The notes under the pieces were generated by a model. That model worked only from the letters and a program-made list of their open reading frames with translations. It was not told the origin of the DNA and ran no database searches. DNA of 64,000 nt from NCBI GenBank assembly GCA_943787785.1, contig CALSNT010000001.1, forward strand, positions 253,423 to 317,422. Direction: 5' to 3'. Shown in pieces: positions 25,811 to 37,468 of this stretch (position 1 is its first letter; the number at the start of each line of letters is the position of its first letter). This stretch comes from an uncultured Paracoccaceae bacterium (GTDB taxonomy: Bacteria > Pseudomonadota > Alphaproteobacteria > Rhodobacterales > Rhodobacteraceae). The translations under genes were made by a program, and so were the position numbers.

Positions 25811-26257
25811 CTTGTTTCTCCATTTTTTGGCAAGGTGCAGGACGTCACCATACGCCATAATAAATGGTCAGCGCCCCGCTAGGAGCCGCCAACAGCCGCA
25901 GTCCTTCCTCGAATGCTGCTTTCGGACACGTATGCGGAGGTTGATCTGGATCAATCTCAATGACGGACTGAATGTTTCGACCGCTACCAATCGCCTAACC
26001 AGCCTATGGGCGCCACGATGCGGCGAATGCCTGCCTCGCCCGCATCCTACCAGTTCATGTGCCGGGCGGTGAACGTCGTCAAATCCCAGACCTGCCACCC
26101 GTGTAACACACAGTAAAAGCTACCGAAGAGCCCAAGGTGCGAAAGGCTGCATGGCGCTCGATCGGCTGCTGTCGGCACGCGCTCTTGGCGGAGAAAACGA
26201 GCGGCAAAGCCCGAATTTCGGCAGGTCCTTGCCGCATTTCAGTACTATGTCAGCGTG
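25811..26257. other. Intergenic region without recognised features
   Basis: About 447 bases between the UspA start and the small membrane gene. Probably holds the UspA promoter; no clear boxes, repeats or RNA gene could be read. Confidence 0.5.
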
Positions 26258-26679
26258 ATGACCACTGAAACGAACACATCGAAAAATCAGGAGCCTTTCG
26301 TCCCTACCTGATCACTGCTGCGATCATCTCGATCTGCGGCTACGCAGGTTTGGTTGTCTGGATTGCGTCGCGCCCCTCAACGGTTCTTGACTATGACATC
26401 AAGTGCCTGAGTCTGGTGGTTCTGGTGACGGTTCCGGGAAAATACTTCTTTGAATGGTTGTTCAAGACTTTTGGCTGGCAACAAAAACTTGTCGAGCGTC
26501 TGTCCCTCATGGGGTTTGTCGGATTGTCGTTTGGGATCATCCGGGCAGTATACTCTGCCAGCATAGGCGAAGCCAGCCTTGCTTTCCTAAGCGCCTTTGT
26601 CGCCGCAAGCCTCATGTATCTCGTGCTGGATGTGTCATTCGAATGGCTGGACGCCCGATACAGACGCCGGCGAAATTGA
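26258..26679 (+). pseudogene. Small membrane protein, probable one-base frameshift near its start
   Basis: From ATG 26258 the frame reads MTTETNTSKNQEPFVPT and stops. A second frame, open from 26269 with no ATG, reads RPYLITAAIISICGYAGLVV and continues to 26679 with three or four membrane segments (CLSLVVLVTVPGKYFFEWLF; GFVGLSFGIIRAVY; AFLSAFVAASLMYLVLDV). Adding one base near 26299 would join them (EPF-RPYLI). Otherwise translation could start at TTG 26350, losing the first span. No family recognised. Confidence 0.5.
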
Positions 26680-26750
26680 TCTAAGTCAGGCCAGCACTCC
26701 ATTTTTCATGAAAATATCGACAATCAATCATTCAAGATGGAGTGGATTAC

Positions 26751-27236
26751 ATGGCAAACACTGATTGGCTTCCCGCAGCATGGTTCGGCAAACAGGCTGA
26801 TGCCAACGGGCCGTTTGGCGCACTTCGCAAACAGATCGACTCTCTGATCGACGATTTTGACGTCGGCATGTTGTCCAAAACCGATGGCTTTGCCGTGTGT
26901 TCCAACCTCAGCGAAACCGACAAGGAAATCTGTATCACTGCAGAACTGCCCGGCATCGAAATGAAAGACATCGATGTCGAAATCACCGGCAATCGCATTT
27001 CCATCAAGGGTGAGAAGAAGTCGGAAAACGAGGAAAAGGGCGACGAAGAGGGGCGCGAATTCCACCGCATTGAACGCCGCTCCGGATCATTCCACCACTC
27101 AATAACGCTGCCGTTTGACATCGATCCCGACAAGGTGGACGCAGCTGTGAAAGCAGGCGTTCTGACCGTCACGATCCCCAAACCGCCAGAAGCTGTGACC
27201 AAGGCTAAAAAGGTCGAAATTAAATCTGGCGACTAG
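26751..27236 (+). CDS. Hsp20 family small heat-shock protein (second copy)
   Basis: 161 residues from MANTDWLPAAWFGKQ with GGAG about 9 bases before. The alpha-crystallin domain covers about 55-150 (DKEICITAELPGIEMKDIDVEITG...VDAAVKAGVLTVTIPKPP), with a very charged loop KKSENEEKGDEEGREFH. It differs clearly from the Hsp20 at 19511, so the two are separate paralogues, the present one in the HSP16-like plant/bacterial branch. It precedes a DegP-like protease, which fits a stress cluster. Confidence 0.95.
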   Translation: MANTDWLPAAWFGKQADANGPFGALRKQIDSLIDDFDVGMLSKTDGFAVCSNLSETDKEICITAELPGIEMKDIDVEITGNRISIKGEKKSENEEKGDEEGREFHRIERRSGSFHHSITLPFDIDPDKVDAAVKAGVLTVTIPKPPEAVTKAKKVEIKSGD

Positions 27237-27344
27237 CCTGACAATTGAAGTAAATCTTTGGCGTTCTAATCTGGGCGCCGACTTTGCAACAAGCCCCGGG
27301 GTAAGCCAATTCGCATTTTCGCGGTATGTTTTCTGATCTGGACA

Positions 27345-28694
27345 ATGGCGGCCGCCACATTCAGCACCGCCGAAAAACTGCTGCCAACCAACCAGTTCCA
27401 AATGCAATTGTCCTTCGCCCCTGTCGTGCGCGAAGCCTCGCCCGCCGTCGTAAACATCTACGCAACCCGCGTCGTCGCCGAACAGGTCAGCCCCTTCGCA
27501 GGCGATCCATTTTTCTCTCAGTTCTTCGGCTTCGGCCAAACCGTCCCAAGGCTCCAGAATTCATTGGGCTCCGGCGTCATCGTCGGCGCAGATGGCATCG
27601 TCCTATCCAACTTTCACGTGGTCGGCGACGCCACCGACATTCGCATCGTGTTATCAGATCGCCGCGAATTCGTCGGTGAAATACTGCTTAGCGATCAGGA
27701 TGCGGACATAGCCGTCATAAAGCTGCAGGACCCCGACAACCTGCCGACCATCGAACTCGCCAACTCTGACGCGATTCAGGTCGGCGATCTGGTGCTGGCC
27801 ATAGGCAATCCATTCGGCGTTGGTCAAACAGTCACTAGCGGCATAATTTCCGGCCTTGCCCGCAGCGGTGCCAATGTCGGCAGCCAAGCCGGCTATTACA
27901 TCCAAACCGACGCGCCCATCAATCCGGGCAATTCAGGCGGTGCGTTGGTGGATATGCAGGGCCAGCTGATCGGCATCAATACCTCAATCCTCACACGCTC
28001 AGGCGGATCAAACGGCATCGGTTTCGCGATACCCTCTAACATGGTGATGCAATACATCGCTCAGGCACGCGCAGGTCACACAGCATTCATACGTCCGTGG
28101 TCCGGGTTGACCGTTCAACAGGTTGACGACGCGCTGGCAGATGCGCTGGGTCAGAACGTTCCAACCGGAGCAATGGTGACCGAAATTCATCCGCAAAGCC
28201 CCTTTACAGCCGCCGGTATGGTGCCCGGCGACGTCATACTGTCGATCAATGACCTGCCCGTGAACGGTTCGGCTGAGCTTGAGTTTCGCCTGACAACCAG
28301 CCGCCTTGGCTCTGACGCCGTGATCCGGTTTCTGCGCGACGGCACAACTTCCACTGCCTTGGTCGCGGTGGCAAGCGCGCCCGATACACCCTCGAGCGCG
28401 CCATTTCAGGTCACAACAAAATCGCCCTTCAACGGGCTAGTAGTTGCAAGCGTAAATCCAAAATTTATCAGCGATCTTGACCTGCCTCTCAGCACGCAAG
28501 GCGTGATCGTGCTACAAGCCGAAGGCTACGCCAGCCGCATAGGCCTGCGCCCCGGCGACACCATCGTGCGCATCAACGGCACGGATATCCGCGCCCCGTC
28601 AGACATTGAGAATGCAGCTATAATCAACACCTCAAGTTGGGAAATAGAGATCCAAAGGGATGGCCGCATGGTGCGGGTAAGACTGCAGATATGA
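27345..28694 (+). CDS. DegP/DegQ-like trypsin-type protease with two PDZ domains
   Basis: 449 residues if started at ATG 27345. The protease domain (about 20-230) has the triad His in SNFHVVG, Asp in DADIAV and Ser in NPGNSGGALV, followed by two PDZ domains (about 245-345 and 355-449). Such proteases degrade or refold periplasmic proteins. The ATG start leaves only AAATFSTAEK of a signal peptide; the frame stays open upstream and codes RIFAVCFLIWTMAAATFS, which looks like the missing hydrophobic core but has no ATG, GTG or TTG. The true start is thus unsure. Confidence 0.9.
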   Translation: MAAATFSTAEKLLPTNQFQMQLSFAPVVREASPAVVNIYATRVVAEQVSPFAGDPFFSQFFGFGQTVPRLQNSLGSGVIVGADGIVLSNFHVVGDATDIRIVLSDRREFVGEILLSDQDADIAVIKLQDPDNLPTIELANSDAIQVGDLVLAIGNPFGVGQTVTSGIISGLARSGANVGSQAGYYIQTDAPINPGNSGGALVDMQGQLIGINTSILTRSGGSNGIGFAIPSNMVMQYIAQARAGHTAFIRPWSGLTVQQVDDALADALGQNVPTGAMVTEIHPQSPFTAAGMVPGDVILSINDLPVNGSAELEFRLTTSRLGSDAVIRFLRDGTTSTALVAVASAPDTPSSAPFQVTTKSPFNGLVVASVNPKFISDLDLPLSTQGVIVLQAEGYASRIGLRPGDTIVRINGTDIRAPSDIENAAIINTSSWEIEIQRDGRMVRVRLQI

Positions 28695-29019
28695 GTGATT
28701 TGAAGTGCGGGGGGGCTGCCAGGCGCCGCGCGTCGGCCCGAACCGAGCGGATTCGAACAGAGCGTATCACACCCTGGAAGTACCGCGCGGGGCCGGAAGG
28801 CGTGATTGCGACTACCGGACCAAGCGCAAGAATAATCCTAGGAGCCACGCCTCCTTCGCGCTTGCGACAGCTGCGTTCTCCGCAGACTGGACTTTCAGAC
28901 AAAGAAAAGGAGCCGCCCGGAGGCGGCCCCTGAATTTGTATGGCGGTTAGGGTTCTCGGCATTTGGCCAAATGGCCAAACATCAGCCACCCCGATCGCAA
29001 TCGCTTGCGCGAATACGAC
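28695..29019. other. Region between the DegP-like gene and groEL
   Basis: About 325 bases between convergent genes. Apart from the terminator at 28901-28930 nothing was recognised. A GGATTCGAAC stretch at about 28748 recalls a tRNA T-arm but has no partner stems. Confidence 0.5.
28901..28930 (-). terminator. Rho-independent terminator of groESL
   Basis: Minus strand: GCCGCC, TCCG loop, GGCGGC, followed by TCCTTTTCTTT. A 6-bp GC stem with a T-rich tail about 90 bases after the groEL stop. Confidence 0.85.
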
Positions 29020-30678
<1,659 letters not shown>

Positions 30679-30711
30679 CTAGAATTTCGTGTGTGTTGGG
30701 GTAAGCGTCGC

Positions 30712-30999
30712 TCAGCTGATGGTGCCGAGGATGTCGCTTTCCTTCATGATCAACAGCTCTTCGCCGTCCAGCGTGATCTCGGTGCCGGACCATTTGCCGA
30801 ACAGGATCTTGTCGCCAGCTTTGACGCTGGGTGCGATCAGCTCGCCGCTATCTTTGCGTGCGCCTTCGCCAACGGAAATGATCTCGCCTTCGGCGGGCTT
30901 TTCCTTGGCGCTGTCGGGAATGATCAGGCCGCCTTTGGTTTTTTCGTCGCCTTCAATGCGGCGGACCAGAACCCGGTCGTGCAGCGGTGTGAATGCCAT
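30712..30999 (-). CDS. groES: Co-chaperonin GroES
   Basis: 95 residues, [29 protein letters not shown], with the mobile loop ([11 protein letters not shown]) that docks on GroEL. It is first in the groESL operon, with a ribosome site GAAGGAGCG before the ATG. Confidence 0.99.
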   Translation of the reverse strand: MAFTPLHDRVLVRRIEGDEKTKGGLIIPDSAKEKPAEGEIISVGEGARKDSGELIAPSVKAGDKILFGKWSGTEITLDGEELLIMKESDILGTIS

Positions 31000-31035
31000 C
31001 TCGGAACGCTCCTTCGTTCGTCGTTTCTATTGCTG

Positions 31036-31062
31036 TTATCACTCGAGCGTGCCGAGTGATAA
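31036..31062 (-). promoter_or_regulatory. CIRCE operator (HrcA-binding site) of groESL
   Basis: TTATCACTC, nine bases, GAGTGATAA: the CIRCE inverted repeat, with T/A in place of G/C at the fourth position of the TTAGCACTC-N9-GAGTGCTAA consensus, symmetric on both arms. It lies between the promoter and groES, where HrcA binding blocks transcription when the cell is not stressed. Confidence 0.93.
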
Positions 31063-31070
31063 CAGAGCGG

Positions 31071-31098
31071 AAATAAGGAGTGTGTGGACCCGAGTCAA
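31071..31098 (-). promoter_or_regulatory. Putative groESL promoter
   Basis: Minus strand TTGACT, 16 bases, TTATTT, just upstream of CIRCE. The -35 box is close to both the sigma-70 and RpoH consensus, so either holoenzyme could use it; the predicted start would lie at or next to CIRCE. Confidence 0.6.
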
Positions 31099-31126
31099 CA
31101 TCGCGCGGCGGGTTTTTCTGGTGAAT

Positions 31127-31813
31127 TCAGCCCGTTGGATCGGGGGGAGGGGCGCCATAGGTCTTCAGTCCTTGTCCGCCCTTGTCTGTCAGGGCGTAGA
31201 TGCCCGTTTCCACCCGTTCAAACCAGCCATAATGATCGGTGGCCATCAATCGTGTCGCCTGCGGTACGCCGGTCGCTTTGGCAACGAGCGACCCTTTGCA
31301 TGGCCCAGCAGCGGCCAGATGCGCTGCACAGCGCAGGGCGTCCTGGCGATAGGCGGTGACAAGGCCGCTGCGCGTTGCGCCGCCGGTGCTTGGGTCGCCG
31401 ACGCGGCGTGCAAACTCGCGCAGCAGGCGGGTTTTTCGGAGCGTCGACTTGCGCGGTTTGAACGGGGCCGGGTCGCAGTGAACCTCGACAAATCCGTCGC
31501 GCAGACGCACCGTTATCAGCCCCAACCCAAGGCGTTTGCACAGGCCGATGTTGTCTTTCAGGGCCTTCCACGCCACCCGCCCGGTCTTGCGGGGGATGGC
31601 GAGGTACACCGCATCGCTGATCGACTGTCGCGCTATACCCTGATGCACCAGGGACAGGGCGAACGCCGTTTTCAGCTCGACGATCACGGGGTCTTCGTAG
31701 CCCCGGACGGCGACGACATCGGCTTCGGCAATCTCGCCCTTTACCTCATATCCCTGCCCTTCGAGAAGAGATTTGACGGGGGGGTAGAGGTCGGTTTCGC
31801 GGATGGCAGCCAT
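31127..31813 (-). CDS. DUF2161 family protein with PD-(D/E)xK-like core
   Basis: 228 residues. The N-terminal half has EADVVAVRG...VIVELKTAF, the D..ExK pattern of restriction-type nuclease folds, and the C-terminal half (about 160-228) has a winged-helix-like stretch (GSLVAKATGVPQATRLM, GWFERVETGIYALTDKG). The family is commonly labelled a phosphodiesterase of unknown role. It stands alone upstream of groESL in the same direction. Confidence 0.75.
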   Translation of the reverse strand: MAAIRETDLYPPVKSLLEGQGYEVKGEIAEADVVAVRGYEDPVIVELKTAFALSLVHQGIARQSISDAVYLAIPRKTGRVAWKALKDNIGLCKRLGLGLITVRLRDGFVEVHCDPAPFKPRKSTLRKTRLLREFARRVGDPSTGGATRSGLVTAYRQDALRCAAHLAAAGPCKGSLVAKATGVPQATRLMATDHYGWFERVETGIYALTDKGGQGLKTYGAPPPDPTG

Positions 31814-32002
31814 GCGGGGTGTTTAGAGCGGAATGACGCGGGACGCTATTGGTCCAATTCCAATGTTGACGCTCGGGCAACGCAAGCCGTGCGCTTGACA
31901 GCCTGTGGGTTGGCGAACCGACGGCGGTTCGAAGCAATTGAATGGTAGCGCAATCCAGTCAAATACGAAGGCTGCGCGACCCTCACCCATCGCCAAACCA
32001 GT

Positions 32003-32043
32003 GGGACGGGCTGGCGAGCGTATGGCGGCTTCGCCTTGTTTCC
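32003..32043. repeat. 41-base dispersed intergenic repeat, copy A
   Basis: Begins GGGACGG and ends GGCGGCTTCGCCTTGTTTCC. A second 41-base copy is at 40936-40976; the two match at 34 of 41 positions, with the last 20 identical. This copy lies between the ppa and DUF2161 genes. Confidence 0.65.
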
Positions 32044-32103
32044 CTTCACAAAAGGATTTCGCCGCGACGACCGATACATGCCAACCTGGGTAGGCCGTAT
32101 GAC

Positions 32104-32628
32104 CTACTTCGCCCGCTCAATCGCCTCGACGATCATTTGCTTGGCTCGCGCCGCGTCACCCCAATTCTCGACCTTGACCCATTTGCCGGGCTCCAGGTCC
32201 TTGTAGTGCTCGAAGAAATGGTTGATCTGCTGGCGGGTTATCTCAGGTAGGTCCGAGAAATCATGCACACTCTCGTGCCGGCGCGTGATCGAGCTTGACG
32301 GAACCGCAACGACCTTCTCGTCCTGGCCCTTTTCATCCGCCATCACCAGCACGCCGACCGGGCGGCAGGACATGACCGAGCCCGGCACCAGAGGGCGGGT
32401 GTTGGCGATCAGAACGTCAATCGGGTCACCATCCTCGGATAGCGTATGGGGCACGAAACCATAGTTCCCCGGATAGCGCATGGGCGTGTAAAGAAAGCGA
32501 TCCACGAACAACGCACCGGACGCCTTGTCGAGTTCGTATTTGATCGGCTCTCCACCAATCGGCACTTCGATGATGACGTTGATGTCCTCGGGGGGGTTGT
32601 CCCCGATAGGGATAGCCTTGATGTCCAT
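32104..32628 (-). CDS. ppa: Inorganic pyrophosphatase (soluble, family I)
   Basis: 174 residues, [20 protein letters not shown]; the catalytic metal-binding [10 protein letters not shown] is at about 65-74 and KYELDK lies before it. It hydrolyses pyrophosphate in the cytoplasm. It lies downstream of the membrane pyrophosphatase gene on the same strand, with a strong terminator between them, so the two are separate transcripts. Confidence 0.97.
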   Translation of the reverse strand: MDIKAIPIGDNPPEDINVIIEVPIGGEPIKYELDKASGALFVDRFLYTPMRYPGNYGFVPHTLSEDGDPIDVLIANTRPLVPGSVMSCRPVGVLVMADEKGQDEKVVAVPSSSITRRHESVHDFSDLPEITRQQINHFFEHYKDLEPGKWVKVENWGDAARAKQMIVEAIERAK

Positions 32629-32733
32629 TTTACTCGTCCTGTCTGAAAGTCCCTCTGCCTATACGCAAATCGGCGGCTTGCTGCAATGCAGCAACTCCTG
32701 CCGTCTCGCATATCCCCCATGCGTGGAACGCAA

Positions 32734-32760
32734 AAGGCCCGGAGCGTCGCTCCGGGCCTT
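32734..32760 (-). terminator. Terminator between hppA and ppa
   Basis: A 12-bp perfect stem (AAGGCCCGGAGC / GCTCCGGGCCTT) with a 3-base loop; on the minus strand the stem ends in CCTTTT, 22 bases after the hppA stop. It should end hppA transcription before ppa. Confidence 0.9.
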
Positions 32761-32781
32761 CCGCTGAAATTCCGACTGCAA

Positions 32782-34755
32782 TCAGAGCAGCGGTGCAATC
32801 ACCAGGCTGACGATCGCCATCACGTTGATGAGGATGTTCATCGCCGGGCCCGAGGTGTCCTTGAACGGGTCACCGACCGTATCGCCCACGACCACTGCCG
32901 CGTGGGTATCGGTGCCCTTGCCGCCGAAGTTGCCTTTCTCGACGTGCTTCTTGGCGTTGTCCCAGGCACCGCCTGCGTTCGCCATCATCAGCGCCATCAG
33001 CACGCAACCCAGCAGTGCGCCGGCCAGCATTCCGCCAAGCGCCTCAGGGCCAATGCCCAGACCGACAACCGGTGGTGCCAGCACCGCGATGATGCCCGGA
33101 AGCAGCATCCGCTTCAGCGCCGCCGAAGTGGCAATTTCGATGCACTTGGCCGAGTCGGGGTCAGCTTTGCCTTCCATCAGGCCGGGGATTTCCCGGAACT
33201 GACGGCGGATCTCGTTGATCATCTCGAATGCTGCGTCACCCACAGCCGTCATGGTGATCGAGGCGACCAGAAACGGGATCGTGCCGCCGATGAAGATACC
33301 GACCAGAACCAGCGGATCGTCGAGCCGCAGCTCGAAACCCAAATTGTTGGCCCGCACCGTTTCGACAAACGCCGCGATGATCGCAAGCGCGGCGAGTGCT
33401 GCCGCGCCGATGGCGAAACCCTTGCCGATGGCGGCGGTGGTGTTGCCAAGCTCGTCCAGGCTGTCGGTGATCTCACGCACGTCAGCGCCCATATCACCCA
33501 TCTCGGCGATGCCGCCTGCGTTGTCCGCAACCGGCCCGTAAGCGTCGATGGCCATGGTGATCCCGACCGTGGCCAACATACCAACCGCCGCGATGCCGAC
33601 GCCGTAAAGGCCAGCCAGCTCGGTCGAGACGAAGACGATGGCCGCGATGCACAGCAGTGGCAGAACCACCGACTGCATGCCAACGGCCAGGCCGGTGATC
33701 ATCACAGTCGCCGGTCCGGTCTCGCCGGATGCGGCGATCTTCGTCACCGGCGATCCGGCGGTGTAATACTCCGTGATCAGACCGATGGCGACACCGCCGA
33801 CAGCGCCCGCAATCACCGCGAACCACACATTGATGTCGACACCCAGCATCATGACAAGCACCAGCGCACCTGCAAGGAACAGAACCGGAGCGCCCAGCGT
33901 ACCAGTGCGCAGGGCCGCTGCAGGGGCTTTGCCTGCCTGGGTTTTTACCACGTAGATCATGATGATCGAAGCGACCAGCCCAAGGGCAGCAAGGCCCAGC
34001 GGCAGGAACATCATTGCTTCGCGCAATTCTCCGACCGGGAAGGTTGCCGCCGCAATCGCGATGGTCGCGATCATCGCACCACAGTAGCTCTCGAAGATGT
34101 CCGAGCCCATGCCCGCAACGTCACCAACGTTGTCACCAACATTGTCGGCAATCACGCCGGGGTTGCGTGGGTCATCTTCGGGAATACCGGCTTCGACCTT
34201 ACCAACAAGGTCGGCGCCGACGTCTGCGGCCTTGGTGAAGATACCGCCGCCAACGCGGCTGAACAGCGCCACGGTCGAAGCCCCCATGCCGAAGCCTTCA
34301 AGGCTATGAGCGTCGCCACCGATGAACCAGTAGAGCCCGCCCAGGCCGATCAGGCCCAGCGAGGCGACGGAGAGGCCCATGATTGAGCCGCCAAAGAACG
34401 CCACCGTCAGCGCGCTTGCCGCGCCATCAGATTGCGCCGCAGTAGCGGTCCGTACGTTGGCCTTAGTGGCCGAGTACATGCCAATCCAGCCAGCAACGGA
34501 CGACGACACCGCGCCGACGATCACTGCAATTGTCACGCTTGCATCGAGGAACAGGTACGTCAGCACCACCTGTGCCGCCAGGAACATCACCAGAATGGTG
34601 TATTCGCGGCGCATGAAGACCATAGCGCCTTCGTGAATCTGGTCGCCGATCTTTTTGATCGCGTCCTCGCCCTCGGGGTACTTCATGACCATGCCATAAA
34701 GGACGAAGGCGCAAACCAGGCCCACAAGGCCCAGAAGCGGTGGCAGAATTTCCAT
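32782..34755 (-). CDS. hppA: Membrane pyrophosphatase, K+-dependent type
   Basis: 657 residues from [17 protein letters not shown], with GAGGGA before the ATG; a longer upstream frame is not used. About 16 membrane spans. The catalytic loop [20 protein letters not shown] is present and a later NVGDNVGD. The [11 protein letters not shown] segment has Ala where potassium-independent enzymes have Lys, which puts it in the K+-dependent class. It couples pyrophosphate hydrolysis to H+ or Na+ pumping out of the cytoplasm; which ion is not settled by this residue. Confidence 0.95.
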   Translation of the reverse strand: MEILPPLLGLVGLVCAFVLYGMVMKYPEGEDAIKKIGDQIHEGAMVFMRREYTILVMFLAAQVVLTYLFLDASVTIAVIVGAVSSSVAGWIGMYSATKANVRTATAAQSDGAASALTVAFFGGSIMGLSVASLGLIGLGGLYWFIGGDAHSLEGFGMGASTVALFSRVGGGIFTKAADVGADLVGKVEAGIPEDDPRNPGVIADNVGDNVGDVAGMGSDIFESYCGAMIATIAIAAATFPVGELREAMMFLPLGLAALGLVASIIMIYVVKTQAGKAPAAALRTGTLGAPVLFLAGALVLVMMLGVDINVWFAVIAGAVGGVAIGLITEYYTAGSPVTKIAASGETGPATVMITGLAVGMQSVVLPLLCIAAIVFVSTELAGLYGVGIAAVGMLATVGITMAIDAYGPVADNAGGIAEMGDMGADVREITDSLDELGNTTAAIGKGFAIGAAALAALAIIAAFVETVRANNLGFELRLDDPLVLVGIFIGGTIPFLVASITMTAVGDAAFEMINEIRRQFREIPGLMEGKADPDSAKCIEIATSAALKRMLLPGIIAVLAPPVVGLGIGPEALGGMLAGALLGCVLMALMMANAGGAWDNAKKHVEKGNFGGKGTDTHAAVVVGDTVGDPFKDTSGPAMNILINVMAIVSLVIAPLL

Positions 34756-35086
34756 GTCGTTAGTCCCTCGTTGTTGTCTCGGCCCGCGGGCGCTGTTTTT
34801 CGGTGCGCCGGTCGTCCGGACAGCCCGTATTTTCTTATTCGTTCGCCCGCGTGTGCAGGCGTCCGCCGTATAAGGCGGAGAGTTGCTCAAGTCCAGCGTA
34901 TTTGCCCTGCAAAACAGGGGGTCGCGGCCGGTTCTGCGGGCAGCGTGGTTTTGGCAGCGCGGTTTGGTGCGGGTTTTTGGTTGGCAGGTTCGTCTGAACC
35001 AAGATGCGTCTCCTTGCGAGCGACCCTGTCGCTGCCATAGACAGAGGATGCAATGAACACAGAATGCCCCAACCAAGGATTGCCCC

Positions 35087-35959
35087 ATGACGCAGATCAT
35101 CACCTCGCTGGCCGAAATTTCGGCACGCTATGACGCGGTGCTCTGCGACCTCTGGGGATGTCTGCACAACGGTCAGCGCGCCTACCCGGAGGCTGTCGAG
35201 GCACTGCGTGCCTTTCGATCCAAGGGCGGCACGGTTCTTTTGTTGACAAATGCGCCGCGACCGCGCGCTGACGTGGCAGCGCAGATCGACGGCATGGGTG
35301 TGCCACGTGATTGCTGGGATGTAATTGCAACTTCGGGCGATGCAGCCCGCGCCGCGATGTTCCGAGGGTTAGTGGGTCGAAAAATCTGGCACATCGGCGA
35401 GTCCCGGGACACGACGTTCTTCGATCCGTTACATCTGATCGATGACCCGGTCGAGATCAGCCGTGTCGATTTGGCTGACGCCGAGGGCATCGTCTGCACC
35501 GGTCCATACGATCCGCACGAAGACCCCGCCGTCATGCGTCCGCAGTTCCTATTGGCCAAGCAACGCGGGCTAAAGATGATCTGCGCCAATCCCGACATCG
35601 TTGTGGATCGCGGTGAGACGCGCGAATGGTGCGCCGGAGCGCTGGCGAAGCTCTACGAGGAGATGGGCGGCGAAGCCCATTATTTCGGCAAACCGCAACC
35701 ACAGATTTATGACCTGTCCCGCCAGCGGCTGGCGCAGCTGGACCGAGACATTCCCGACAGCCGGATACTGGCTGTCGGCGACGGCATTCTGACAGACATT
35801 CGCGGCGCTGTGGGCGAGGATATCGACAGCCTGTTCGTCACCGGTGGCCTGGCGGCGGCTGAAACAAAGACGTCGGATCAGCCCGATCCGGCGGGGCTTG
35901 AAGTATTTCTGGCCAAAGAGATGATGTCACCGAGCTATGCGATCGGATATTTGCGGTAA
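35087..35959 (+). CDS. HAD-superfamily hydrolase (TIGR01459-like)
   Basis: 290 residues. The nucleophile Asp is in [13 protein letters not shown] (near 21), motif II in [10 protein letters not shown], Lys in [11 protein letters not shown] (near 205) and the final Asp in [13 protein letters not shown] (near 226). This is the NagD-like branch with a cap domain; the substrate is unknown. It is divergent from hppA. Confidence 0.9.
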   Translation: MTQIITSLAEISARYDAVLCDLWGCLHNGQRAYPEAVEALRAFRSKGGTVLLLTNAPRPRADVAAQIDGMGVPRDCWDVIATSGDAARAAMFRGLVGRKIWHIGESRDTTFFDPLHLIDDPVEISRVDLADAEGIVCTGPYDPHEDPAVMRPQFLLAKQRGLKMICANPDIVVDRGETREWCAGALAKLYEEMGGEAHYFGKPQPQIYDLSRQRLAQLDRDIPDSRILAVGDGILTDIRGAVGEDIDSLFVTGGLAAAETKTSDQPDPAGLEVFLAKEMMSPSYAIGYLR

Positions 35960-36061
35960 CAAAATTACCGATACGAATTCTGCGCTTGCAAAGTAATTAA
36001 ATTTCGCGGATGATGCACCGGAAGACCGATAATTACCAAACCGATTCCGAAAGCGCCTGCC

Positions 36062-36505
36062 ATGCTCGACAATATGCCCGCCCAGACAATCTGCATCGAA
36101 GACATGGAAATCGGCATGAGCCGGTATCTGGAGAAGATCGTTACCGACCGCGATATTGAGCTGTTTGCCGAGGTGTCCACCGACCGCAACCCGGTGCATA
36201 TGGACGACGACTATGCGCAGGACACGATCTTTCAGGGACGCATCGCCCATGGGATGTTGACCGCCGCACTGATCTCGGCCGTGATCGGCGAACAACTTCC
36301 CGGTCATGGCGCGGTCTACCTGGGCCAGTCGCTGAAATTCCTCGCCCCGGTTCGTCCCGGCGATATGGTGCACACCACCGTCACGGTGGCCGAGATCAAC
36401 TACTCCCGCCGCCGCGTGACGCTGGAATGTGTGTGCCTGGTAGATGGCAAACCGGTCCTGAAGGGCGAGGCGTTGGTGCTCGCACCTTCGGCTAAGTTCG
36501 ACTGA
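36062..36505 (+). CDS. MaoC family dehydratase
   Basis: 147 residues, a single hotdog domain. The catalytic Asp/His pair is in FAEVSTDRNPVHMDDDYA (near 38-50) and GRIAHGMLTAALISAV follows. It is an (R)-specific enoyl-CoA hydratase type enzyme, probably in fatty-acid or polyhydroxyalkanoate metabolism; the neighbours give no further clue. Confidence 0.9.
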   Translation: MLDNMPAQTICIEDMEIGMSRYLEKIVTDRDIELFAEVSTDRNPVHMDDDYAQDTIFQGRIAHGMLTAALISAVIGEQLPGHGAVYLGQSLKFLAPVRPGDMVHTTVTVAEINYSRRRVTLECVCLVDGKPVLKGEALVLAPSAKFD

Positions 36506-36544
36506 CCGCTTGCACCCCATCGGACCTGCGCATATCCGAAACGA

Positions 36545-37468
36545 ATGCGGATCTTCCGGGCCTTAGATCAGATCGAAGCGAGTGACCGGGGTGCTAGTGC
36601 GGCAATCGGAAATTTTGACGGCGTGCATCTGGGCCACCAGTCGGTGCTGGACCTCGCACGCAGGGCAGGGGCCTCGCTAGGCGTCCTGACGTTCGAGCCG
36701 CACCCGCGCGAATTCTTTGCCCCTGACGCCCCGCCGTTCCGCCTCATGAACGCCGCCGCCCGGGCGCACCGTCTTGAGAAACTCGGCGTCAACGTCCTGT
36801 TTGAACTGCCTTTCGACGCAGCCATCATCGAACTGACCCCCGAACGCTTCGTGGCCGAGGTTCTGGCCGATGGTCTTGGCCTGTCCCATGTAGTCGTCGG
36901 CGCGGACTTCTGCTTCGGCAAGGGGCGGCTGGGCACGGCCGCAGACCTTGAACGCCTCTGTCACGCTGCGGGTATCGACGTCACCATCGCGCCGTTGCTG
37001 GCCACCGAAACCGGCGAGGTCTCCTCGACACGAATCCGCCGGGCCCTGTCCGACGGCCACCCGGAAGTTGCCACCGAGATGCTCGGCCACATACACCGCA
37101 TCGAAGGCCCGGTACTGCACGGCGAAAAACGCGGGCGAGAGTTGGGCTACCCGACCGCCAATATTTCGATCACGGGGCTACATCCGCCCAAATTCGGCGT
37201 CTACGCGGTGCGGGTCGAGGTCTTCGACGGCCCCCATCGCGGGGAATACGACGGCGTCGCCTCGCTCGGCATCCGCCCGATGTTCGACGGCGACCAGCCG
37301 AACCTAGAAACCTTCATCTTCGACTTCGACGGCGACCTCTACGGCGCAGAGATTTCTGTCGGGCTGGTCAAATACCTCCGCCCCGAAGCCAAGTTCGACG
37401 GGTTGCCCGCGCTGATCGCGCAGATGGACGCTGACAGCGCAGCGGCGCGGGATGCGCTGGCCAAATGA
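36545..37468 (+). CDS. ribF: Bifunctional riboflavin kinase / FAD synthetase
   Basis: 307 residues. FAD synthetase domain first (about 15-185: IGNFDGVHLGHQSVLD nucleotidyl-transfer motif, EVSSTRIRRALSDG), then riboflavin kinase (about 185-307: GRELGYPTANISIT). It makes FMN and FAD from riboflavin and ATP. Its stop overlaps the next start by four bases. Confidence 0.97.
   Translation: MRIFRALDQIEASDRGASAAIGNFDGVHLGHQSVLDLARRAGASLGVLTFEPHPREFFAPDAPPFRLMNAAARAHRLEKLGVNVLFELPFDAAIIELTPERFVAEVLADGLGLSHVVVGADFCFGKGRLGTAADLERLCHAAGIDVTIAPLLATETGEVSSTRIRRALSDGHPEVATEMLGHIHRIEGPVLHGEKRGRELGYPTANISITGLHPPKFGVYAVRVEVFDGPHRGEYDGVASLGIRPMFDGDQPNLETFIFDFDGDLYGAEISVGLVKYLRPEAKFDGLPALIAQMDADSAAARDALAK

Noticed and set aside
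28735-28800. tRNA-like GGATTCGAAC stretch
   Set aside because: No acceptor, D-arm or anticodon stem could be paired around it.
32686-34386. Long open frame opposite the membrane pyrophosphatase gene
   Set aside because: Composition rich in H, R, D and Q and lack of motifs mark it as an antisense shadow.
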